Below, one piece after another: positions 36,630 to 44,600 of a stretch of 64,000 bases of DNA. The stretch is from contig JAHBXS010000003.1 in the NCBI GenBank assembly GCA_019636375.1, forward strand, positions 620,001 through 684,000, read 5' to 3'. Source of the DNA: Pirellulaceae bacterium (lineage in GTDB: Bacteria; Planctomycetota; Planctomycetia; Pirellulales; Pirellulaceae). The stretch's first letter is position 1. Every line of letters starts with the position of its first letter. Made by a program: the position numbers and the translations under genes. Under the pieces are notes generated by a model that saw only the letters and a list, made by a program, of their open reading frames with translations, was not told the DNA's origin and did no database searches.

Positions 36630-36745
36630 TTGGAAGAGATCAACCGTTGGACGGCAGCAAATCTGAATCGCAACTTGACGCAAGTGGCAGTTTGACGTAC
36701 AATCCGAGTGTTGATTTTTTAGTCCGACGAAATGGAGGCCAAATT

Positions 36746-37024
36746 GTGACGAACACTCGTAGCGATGCTCGGATCAATTTCCGGCTCAGTAGCGAACTTA
36801 AACAGACGATTGAGGATGCCGCCGCTCAGGTTGGGCAATCAGTAAGCGATTTCGCGATTTCTACTCTCGTTCAAGCGGCTCGCCAAGTGCTCAACGAGCA
36901 GCAAGTCACTCGTCTTAGCGAGCGGGACCGAAAGGTTTTTGCTGCCATGTTGGATGATGAATCGAGTAAGCCTAACGAAGCGTTAACAAAAGCTGCCAAA
37001 CGGTACAAGAAGCAGGTCGGTTGA
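36746..37024 (+). CDS. DUF1778-type antitoxin (TacA-like)
   Basis: 92 residues from GTG 36746, which has GGAGG 7 nt upstream; the longer frame from 36647 runs through untranslated DNA. DUF1778 pattern: DARINFRLSSELKQTIEDAA forms the ribbon-helix-helix, then GQSVSDFAISTLVQAARQVL, and the C-terminal tail (ERDRKVFAAMLDDES) should block the toxin's acetyl-CoA site. It binds its own promoter and neutralises the acetyltransferase encoded next. Its stop overlaps the toxin's start (TGATG). Expected autoregulation by the antitoxin-toxin complex is inferred from the family. Confidence 0.92.
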   Translation: MTNTRSDARINFRLSSELKQTIEDAAAQVGQSVSDFAISTLVQAARQVLNEQQVTRLSERDRKVFAAMLDDESSKPNEALTKAAKRYKKQVG

Positions 37025-37536
37025 TGGCCACTTGGGCGATTCGTCGATTGGACAAGGCCCATGACCGGTCAAGTTTCCACTCCGGCCAGCCCCTCCTTGA
37101 CGATTGGTTGAAGGAGCGGGCCGGACAGTTTGATCGTCGTGATCTAACTCGGACGTTTGTTGCTACCCGTCCCAATGAGCAACTCGCTCTTGGTTACTAC
37201 GCCATCTCGACACACCGGGTGATTTTCGACACACTGCCTAATGCGGAAACCAAGGGCTTGCCGCGACTGGAAATTCCGGTGGTTCTGATCGGTCGGCTCG
37301 CCGTCGATCAAAGCGTACAAGGCCAAGGGCTGGGGGCATTTCTCCTGATCGATGCGCTGCGAAAGTCACTGCAAATTTCTGAACAAGTCGGCATTCGTGC
37401 GGTTGAGGTGGATGCGATCGACGATAATGCGAGAGCCTTTTATTTGAAGTTTGGATTTCGTTCATTGCTGGACGACAACCAGCACTTATTCCTCCCGATG
37501 CATGAGGTCCGCAAATTGAAACTGGATATTCCCTAA
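37024..37536 (+). CDS. GNAT-family toxin (TacT/AtaT-like)
   Basis: 170 residues. It has the GNAT fold of toxins that acetylate the amino acid on charged tRNAs and stop translation. LIGRLAVDQSVQGQGLGAFL holds the acetyl-CoA loop (Gln99-Gly104). VEVDAIDDNARAFYLKFGF carries Tyr140, the position of the catalytic tyrosine in TacT. The length is that of TacT and AtaT. It starts in the antitoxin's stop codon, so antitoxin translation feeds toxin translation. Which aminoacyl-tRNA it targets cannot be read from sequence. The pair is flanked by the 14-bp direct repeat. Confidence 0.92.
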   Translation: MATWAIRRLDKAHDRSSFHSGQPLLDDWLKERAGQFDRRDLTRTFVATRPNEQLALGYYAISTHRVIFDTLPNAETKGLPRLEIPVVLIGRLAVDQSVQGQGLGAFLLIDALRKSLQISEQVGIRAVEVDAIDDNARAFYLKFGFRSLLDDNQHLFLPMHEVRKLKLDIP

Positions 37537-37567
37537 AAGAATTGTTGCTACCGAATTATCCGTGCGA

Positions 37568-37581
37568 GAGATTTTGGCGTA
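37568..37581 (+). repeat. Direct repeat, right copy (remnant of a DUF1501 3' end)
   Basis: GAGATTTTGGCGTA, identical to 36615-36628. Read in the right frame, the DNA at 37562-37582 encodes VREILA and a stop, matching the LREILA-stop end of the DUF1501 protein upstream. Sequence further left does not match, so only the tail is duplicated. Confidence 0.7.
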
Positions 37582-37619
37582 AACTGAAGAGAAATAATTT
37601 CTCGTTCTGAGTTTAAAAA

Positions 37620-38873
37620 ATGTTGGTTTGGATCGCGTCCTTTTTATTTGTGCTGATGGCTGGAGCCCATTTGGGGGGAGCCCTGTTGTTTGCGCGGTGG
37701 GTGACGCGATATGACCAGCGTTTGGTTCGCGGAGAGTTTTCTGGTTCGGTTGCGGTGTTGCTGAGCATCCGAGGACGAGACCCGTTTCTCGCGGAGACGC
37801 TGCAAGCCCTGAGGCGTATGGACTATCCCCAACTCACGGTGCATGTGGTCGTGGACGGTGATTCGACAGAAGTTGTCGAGTGGAAAAAGTGTTGGGCGTC
37901 TGATCCTGAAGCGCGGCATCCGCTGAAAATCCAAACGTTGAATTCCCCGCCAACGACATGCGGTCGGAAGTGTGCCGCGTTGCTGCAGGCCCTCGCCGGT
38001 GTTTCCCCAGAGACGGAAGTCATCGTCCTGATCGATGCCGATGTCGTTCCCGATGCACAGTGGTTGCGGCGATTGACGGCACCCTTGGCCGACGAGCAAA
38101 TTGCCGTGGTGACGGGTGGTCAGTGGTTCGAACCGCGTTGGTCGCACAAGCCGGGGGCTTGGGTTCGCAGTCTTTGGAACGCTGGTTCGCTTGTGCCGAC
38201 CTCCATGCAAGGGCACCCCTGGGCGGGGACTCTCGCGATTCGCCGACGAGATTTCGAAGCAGCGGAGTTGGAGTCGGCCTGGCAAAAGGCCGTGGTGGAC
38301 GACGGGCCGATCGCACGGGCCATGCACCAAATCGGCTCGCGAATCGCGTTTGATCCGAGATTGATTTCGGTGAACCACGAAAACGCAGGGTTCATCTACA
38401 GCACGCGATATGTCGGACGGATGTTGACTTGGTCTCGCTGGTACGAAGGGGCCTTTTGGAATACGGCAGCCCACGCCTTCGTATTGGCGACGATCTGGAG
38501 CCTTTGCCTGATCTCGCTCAGTCGAAATGTTTACGACGGAGCGTGGCAGTGGGTTGGAATTTTGGCGGCGGCGCTGGCGTTGGGGATTTGGTTTTATGTT
38601 CTTGCTTACGACGTCGTACGCAGTGCAGTAGCGAGACTGCATCGCGAGCATTTTGCGGGCAAGGTCGGTTTGTCAGTTGGGCGGCAACTCTGGGCGGCTT
38701 TGTTTCTGGTGCCGACCCACGTCGTGTTTATCGCGGGCGTAGTTCGGGCGATCTTCTTTCGTGAAATCGAATGGCGCGGGGTTCGCTATCGAATCAGTTC
38801 GCCGACTGATGTCAAAGTGCTGACGCCCGGAAAACCGCCGATGAAAACCGCCGACGGTGACGATTCGGTTTAG
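37620..38873 (+). CDS. Membrane-bound GT2 glycosyltransferase
   Basis: 417 residues. One N-terminal helix, a cytoplasmic GT-A domain (VAVLLSIRGRDPFL, HVVVDGDS, metal site LIDADV with Asp139-Ala-Asp141, then AVVTGG and the acceptor-side VVDDGP), and a processive-type ending FIYSTRYVGRMLTWSRWYE, in which R/QxxRW sits just before two to three further helices. This layout fits ceramide-glucosyltransferase-like or polysaccharide-synthase-like enzymes that act on a membrane lipid or extrude a chain. No clear Shine-Dalgarno precedes the ATG. It sits right after the direct repeat and is followed convergently by the M50-type gene. Confidence 0.87.
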   Translation: MLVWIASFLFVLMAGAHLGGALLFARWVTRYDQRLVRGEFSGSVAVLLSIRGRDPFLAETLQALRRMDYPQLTVHVVVDGDSTEVVEWKKCWASDPEARHPLKIQTLNSPPTTCGRKCAALLQALAGVSPETEVIVLIDADVVPDAQWLRRLTAPLADEQIAVVTGGQWFEPRWSHKPGAWVRSLWNAGSLVPTSMQGHPWAGTLAIRRRDFEAAELESAWQKAVVDDGPIARAMHQIGSRIAFDPRLISVNHENAGFIYSTRYVGRMLTWSRWYEGAFWNTAAHAFVLATIWSLCLISLSRNVYDGAWQWVGILAAALALGIWFYVLAYDVVRSAVARLHREHFAGKVGLSVGRQLWAALFLVPTHVVFIAGVVRAIFFREIEWRGVRYRISSPTDVKVLTPGKPPMKTADGDDSV

Positions 38874-38889
38874 ATGTCATCACATTGGC

Positions 38890-41109
38890 CTACAGTTCGA
38901 AGCGGAAGGTTTGGCAGAGTATCCGCCACAGGCGTTGCCCCAAAGTCTGTGTGCCTACGCGAACTTTGGCGACTCCGGTTGCTCCCGACAAAATTTTTGT
39001 TCCTTCGTGGTCGAAGGGAACGTTGACTTGGTAGGTCGCGTTGAGGGGCTGCTCTTGTCCATCACGGTTTGGGGTCGTTTGCAGATCGCCACCGGCGCGG
39101 GTCGAAAGTTGTCGCGGTGCGGAACGCATTTTCGTCGGTGAGATTTGAGCGGTTGAGGCTTCGAAGCAATGTCCCGGGAGTTGACGTGACCAAATTCGGA
39201 CCCTTTGATTGGGCTGGATGAACTCGATGTCGGCCTGGTCGATGGCCAGGACCGCTTCGAGGCGGCTTTCGTCGGGGATGATTTGTCCGATCAGGGTTTG
39301 GGATTCGAGAAAGGCCCCAACATTTTCAGGCGATGTGGGGGTATTCAACCAAGACCGGAGATTCCCCTCGTCATCGGGCTCCTTTTTTCGACGTGGTGCG
39401 GCGACAAATTTCCCCGTCGCTGGAGCGCGGATCAAAAGTCGCTCGATGTCGTCTTCCATCATCGAAAGTCGCGACTCGGCGGCCTTTTTTTGCGCGGCTG
39501 CCGGCAATAGTTCACTGGCGAATTTTTCGTTTTGGGTTGAGGCGAGGCTCACGTTTTGAAAATGGACACGAGCCACAGCCGCTTCCCCCTGGATGCGGAC
39601 CAACTCGACGTTTTTGTCGGGGTTGGCCAAGCGGATCAACGTAGAATTCTGGTCGATCCAGTCACCTGACTGCACATAAATCTGTTCGATGTTGCCGGGC
39701 GTTTCGACATAAACGGAGGTTGTCCCTTGGGCTTGAAAGTAACACGGGCAATTCACGTCGTGGGGGAGTGGGATTGCCAACACCCCGAACAATACCGCCA
39801 GCGCGACACCGCCGGCTATCAGCAAACGAACTCGTTTCACGGCACTCCATCTCCCAGGAACTGAAAAAAACGATTTGATTTGAATCGCAGGCATCAAGAC
39901 GGCCATCAACAAAATCGCAGTGGCTAACATCTGACCGACGATCTTGAAGCCGTAAGGCTCTAGGACTTTGTACAAGAACCAGAAGATCGACAGGGTGATC
40001 ACCCAGCGATAGACAAACGAAGCGATACTAAAGGTAATGAACAACCATCGCTGCCGCGTCGGCAGGAACGGATCGACTCGCCCTTCCAATCCCAGCAACC
40101 AACCGCTGGCGGCACGTTGTAACAGCGAGGTCGCCTTTTGACGCAAATTGGGAATCTCAACGAAATCGCTCAGAATGTAATAGCCGTCAAATCGCATCAA
40201 GGGATTCGCGTTGAACAGAAGTGTTGTGACGGAACAGACAAACATCACATTGAGAGCCAGTTGATTGACCAGTCCTGGATGGCTGTACCACCAGACCCAA
40301 GTCGCGAGACTTGCCAAGATGATCTCGAAGTACATCCCGGCTGCGGAAATCGCGATTCTTCGCCATTTGCTGGGGAGCATCCATGCGTCGCTGACGTTGC
40401 AATAGAGGCAAGGGGTAAACACCAGCAGCATGAAACCCAACTCGTGGCACTGAGAGCCAAACCGTTTACAGGCTAGGCCGTGCCCCAACTCGTGGATAAC
40501 TTTCGTGACCCCCAAGACCAACGCCAACAGCAACCAATTCTTGCCCGCAAAAAAATCGCGAAAGGTCGGAAGTTTCTGACTGAAAATTTCGAAGTCGGTC
40601 AGGACCAGTCCCAGTGCCGAGAGCATCAACAAGAGACTCAACAACAGCATCGGCAGTGAAAATACCCAGCCGACTTGTCGATTAAGCCAACCGAGAAAGC
40701 GATCGGGGTCGATCCCCGGAAAGCGTAACGCAAGGAATCCCATCAGGGCTTGTTGGCGTTTTTTGTGTTCGTTTTTGGCCTTGCGTTCGATGAGGATTTG
40801 CCCCTGCTCACTCGCGTCTGAAATCAGCAAACCGTTACGATGAAGTTGGCCGGCAAACTGCTGTAGTTCGCCCAAGCTGAGTCGTTGCGGAGCGAAACGC
40901 CGTTCGAACTCGTCGCGGATATCGGCGGCACTTCGGCGACCGTCGAGGAGTTGGAGGATCGCATACTCTTCGGGCTCGAAACGGAAATAGCGGAGGGTGA
41001 GCGGGTCTTTGATGACCACCGATTCACGCCCCTGGTAGGTGTGCCAAGCGGTTTGCAAATCCGCGCGGCACTTGAGGCGCAAGGGTCGCGATGGATTGTC
41101 GGCAGCCAT
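38890..41109 (-). CDS. PqqD-like / M50 peptidase / HlyD-like fusion membrane protein
   Basis: 739 residues from the ATG at 41109. Residues 30-105 resemble PqqD-type winged-helix domains (VVIKDPLTLRYFRFEPEEYA, LLDGRRSAADIRDEF). A multi-helix membrane core follows with the zinc-protease site VIHELGHG (206-210) and its partner NANPLMRFDGYY (300-308), as in site-2/M50 proteases. The C-terminal third is a periplasmic adaptor: one helix, then lipoyl/barrel-sandwich strands (TSVYVETPGNIEQIYVQSGDWID, VRIWSRQLPG) and a helical hairpin. It should link cytoplasmic substrate binding to cleavage or export across the membrane. The catalytic residues are intact. Convergent with the GT2 gene. The substrate is unknown; a modified peptide is one idea. 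Confidence 0.88.
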   Translation of the reverse strand: MAADNPSRPLRLKCRADLQTAWHTYQGRESVVIKDPLTLRYFRFEPEEYAILQLLDGRRSAADIRDEFERRFAPQRLSLGELQQFAGQLHRNGLLISDASEQGQILIERKAKNEHKKRQQALMGFLALRFPGIDPDRFLGWLNRQVGWVFSLPMLLLSLLLMLSALGLVLTDFEIFSQKLPTFRDFFAGKNWLLLALVLGVTKVIHELGHGLACKRFGSQCHELGFMLLVFTPCLYCNVSDAWMLPSKWRRIAISAAGMYFEIILASLATWVWWYSHPGLVNQLALNVMFVCSVTTLLFNANPLMRFDGYYILSDFVEIPNLRQKATSLLQRAASGWLLGLEGRVDPFLPTRQRWLFITFSIASFVYRWVITLSIFWFLYKVLEPYGFKIVGQMLATAILLMAVLMPAIQIKSFFSVPGRWSAVKRVRLLIAGGVALAVLFGVLAIPLPHDVNCPCYFQAQGTTSVYVETPGNIEQIYVQSGDWIDQNSTLIRLANPDKNVELVRIQGEAAVARVHFQNVSLASTQNEKFASELLPAAAQKKAAESRLSMMEDDIERLLIRAPATGKFVAAPRRKKEPDDEGNLRSWLNTPTSPENVGAFLESQTLIGQIIPDESRLEAVLAIDQADIEFIQPNQRVRIWSRQLPGHCFEASTAQISPTKMRSAPRQLSTRAGGDLQTTPNRDGQEQPLNATYQVNVPFDHEGTKILSGATGVAKVRVGTQTLGQRLWRILCQTFRFEL

Positions 41110-41281
41110 AACGTGATTCGGTGCAAAACGCGGTTTTGAGGGAAAGGGGCGTTTTAGTAAAAAGTCGCGTCCAAATACAGGCGAATTAACGCTAGCGAAA
41201 TTCCCCGCAGCGGAAGAAACGGCAGCCCGCATCATGCACTTAGAGCGCCGAAAGTCGAGGCAATATAACCATAACCTCAAG

Positions 41282-41361
41282 CGGAGGACACGGGGGTCGA
41301 ACCCGCAACCCTTTCGGGCAACTGATTTCGAATCAGCCTGCTAGCCATTCGCTTATCCTCC
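41282..41361 (-). tRNA. tRNA-Ser (CGA)
   Basis: The gene folds as a cloverleaf on the minus strand. The acceptor pairs GGAGGAT with GTCCTCC and has discriminator G. The anticodon loop is TTCGAAA, giving anticodon CGA (codon UCG). A long variable arm GCCCGAAAGGG marks it as serine. The T arm is GCGGG-TTCGACC-CCCGT. CCA is not encoded. It lies 172 bp upstream of the M50-type gene's start on the same strand. Confidence 0.93.
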
Positions 41362-41696
41362 ATTCGAGCAGGTCGCAAAAAAGGGATGAGGACTCTCTTT
41401 TTCAAAGAAAATCGGCCCCAAAATGCCACCGCCCAACTCTGAGACTCAATTATACTGGTTGAGTTCGGTTTTTAGCAAGGGATTCGGTGGGAAGCCTGTT
41501 TTACGATGATTTGTGTGAGGCGACTTGGCTCCGATTGGAGTACGGCGTTGGAGTGCAACCTTTAGGCGGATTATTTCAAGCTTAAGCTTGTACTCCAACC
41601 TGGCCCCCTAGCGTTGACCAAACACCAAGGAGCCAATGAATGAGGTATCTCGCCATCGACGGTCTTTTTTTGATTTGATACGAAGTCTTTTTGGGG
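41362..41696. other. Intergenic stretch with palindromic repeat
   Basis: A 335-bp gap with no gene. It holds the inverted-repeat structure at 41547-41599, described separately, and presumably the tRNA promoter near its left end. Confidence 0.5.
41547..41599. repeat. Inverted repeat with internal 14-bp palindrome
   Basis: GTTGGAGTGCAA (41547-41558) pairs with TTGTACTCCAAC (41588-41599) with one mismatch. Inside the right half lies the perfect palindrome CAAGCTTAAGCTTG (41577-41590). A further TTGGAGTAC copy sits just upstream at 41535. The nested, partly repeated palindromes look like an intergenic REP-family element. Confidence 0.6.
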
Positions 41697-44600
41697 ATGG
41701 GGATGGAAGAACTCATTTTGGTCTTCTTTGCAATTCTGCTCCTCTTTTTCATGCTGGTCGGTTTCATTCAGACATGCGTTTGGATCGGACGATTGTTTTC
41801 GCCGCCTACTGCTTCCAAACGGTCAGGTCAAACGGACACTTCGCCAAACACATCAATGCCCAGCCCCGTGTCGGCGGTTCATCTGCTCGACGCTCTCTTT
41901 CTCGAAGGCAAAATTTCCGAGGCGACTTATCAAGAAACCCGAAATGCCATTGAAACTAAATTTGCGGGCTTGTTCGAACTCCCCAAACGAATTGAGTTGA
42001 CGAAGCAGCCGAGCTTGGAACTCCCCCCAACGCCAACCCTCGCAGAACCAACAATTCCTAACCCGCAAGTTTGGGTTGCGAGCCCCGTCGAGCCCAAACC
42101 GAATACTCTCTCGGTTGATCCTACAGGCCTCACGCCCCCGATTCCTCCGACAACAAAAACTGTCGAATCGGCCCCAGTCCCGACGGCCTCAGCCAATCCC
42201 AGTATCCCGATTGCCGAAATCGTTCATGCAGAGCATCCTTCCGAGACGACTTCAGCGACTTCAGCAGGCGATGCACCCTGGAACCAACCCGATCCGCCAC
42301 CCGCTGCACCACAACTTGGTTGGCGTGCCCTCTTACAGCGATTTATGGAAGCCCGCAATATCCGTTGGGGGGAATTGGCCAGCGGGATTTTGATTGTCGG
42401 GAGTGCGGTGGGGCTGGTGATCAGTCTCCGCAAGGAACTCGAAAACTCGATCCCCTACTTCCCCGCGCTGTTGTTCATGCTCATCAGTTTGGCCATCCAC
42501 GGAGCGGGCCGGTATACGCTGAAGCGATGGAAGCTGCAACAAACGAGTCGCGGTTTGTTGTTGATCGGACTGTTGATCGTGCCGCTGAATTTTCTGGCTG
42601 GGGTTCTGCTGAGTTCGTCTGGAGTTTCTCAACGTCCCCTGTCAGACCCTATCGTGTGGCTGGCGATTGCAATTGGTCTGGGTGTGTTTGGTTGGATCAG
42701 TTGGTCGACGGGTAAATTGTTGCTGCGGCGTGGTGGCTGGCTGTTGAGCCTGCCGGTGATGCTGTCGGGGCTAGCGATTATCGTGACGCATCGGTTTCCG
42801 ATTCCGCTGGAGCCGCGCGACCAATGGTGGCTCGCTGTGGTGACGTGTTTGGGAAGCTCGGCGGTGATGATCGTGCTGTCGCTGATCGTCGAAGGTAGGC
42901 GGCAGGTGACGCTGAAGACTTTGAACCGAGTCGCGATGGTTGGGGGTGTGACGTGGTTTTCGTTGTTGGCGGCGTTGTCGATGTTACTGGTTTCTTCGAC
43001 GGATCGCGTGTGGTCTTGGGCCGGAATTGTGATGCCGTTGTCCCTGGTGATGATCGCCAGTTTGGATGTCGCGACAGCCGTTTACCGCCGGAGCAAGGGT
43101 CGGGGGTTGGCGGGTTACCGAATCGGAGCGGCGGCGATGGTGGGCCTGTTCGCGTTTGCCGGTTTCGCTTTTGCGTTGTGGGCGTTGCCATTCCCGACGG
43201 AGTTGATGCGGCTGGCGGTGGTGGCCGGAGTGGGACTGGTGGCTTGGGGCTGGTTGCGGAGAATTTATATCGGGGTTCCGCTGGGGGCGGCCCTATTTGC
43301 GATTGCCGGTGCGATGGCCTGGCTGTTGTGGCGAGGGGTGGAGGTCGATGCTGGCCGCATGGGCTGGGATGGGTCTCGACAATTGTTCTTTGGTGCGCGG
43401 TCGGCGCTGGTTTGGATCGTCGCGGGAATCGGTCTGGCTGCGGCGACTCCGGCGATAAAAAGGCGGTTCAAAGGCCCACTGGAAAAAATTTCTGAATCCG
43501 AAGGAGAACCGTCTGCGACTCCGGCGGCGACGTCAATCAATTTGCTGAACTTGATTTGTGCGTTCGCTTTTGCCGGACTGGGGAGCGTCTTGGGGGTCGT
43601 TGCCGCGCGGATGAATCCAGAAGATTTCTTCGATGCAACGGTGGGGACGAGCCTGCTGAGTTTCTTTGCGCTCGCGCTGATGGCCGTGGCATTGTGGCCA
43701 AAGTTTTCGGTTGCGAAGTTTCCTGCCCTAGGACTGGTGGGATTGTTGTTTGTGATGTTGGCCGGTTTTGAGAGCTTGTTTGGAAATCTCTTTTTGATCC
43801 GCTGGCTCGGTGAATTCGAGATGGGCTGGGAGCATCGTGCTGTTTGTTGGAGTTTGGTCGTTGCCCTGACGAGCGGAGTGGCGGCGATCATCGCGCGTCG
43901 GATTTTGCCGAAGACAACAAATGCCGCCGATTGGATGATGTGGCGAGTCGATTTGTTTTCGGTTGTCGCGGTGGTGATCGGGCTGCTGGGTTTGGTGGGG
44001 ACCTGGGGTCTATTGGCTGTGCCGTATTCGCATGCGCAATTGGGATTGGGGGCGGGATTGCTGGTCGCTGTGGCAGCGGGTGCCTGGGGCGGTCGAGAGC
44101 AATTGGGGGGTGCTCTCGAGGTGGCGACTGCATTCGGGCTGTGCGGCGTGGTTGGAAGTTGGTTTCAAGCCCACGCTGAATTACCGAATCGCTTGGAAAC
44201 CCCGTGGCATTGGTTGGCGCAAGCTCATGCGGTGGCTGTCTGGGGAATGGTTTGGCAGTTAGTTGCTGGATTGACGAGGGGCGGGCGTTGGGATTGGTTG
44301 ACGAACTGGCGAGTGGACGGGCGAAGCGTTTCGTTTTTTGGTTCGGTTGTGGTGCTGTTGCTGTTGGCAATTTGGACGGTGTTCGGGTTGGCAAATCCGG
44401 TCTTTCGAGAAGTGGCGGTTGACTGGTCTCGTGCCGGTGCTTCGGATTGGGATGTTATCGGGCTGATGTTGCCGCTGAGTACGGCCCTACTCGTCGGTTT
44501 GGTTGCGGCGTTTATCTCGATGTGGTGGGAACGAGTGCCGCATCAACAACCGATGCGAGTGGCGGATTCGGGGGTAGGAAATGAAGATATTGTTGCGGGT

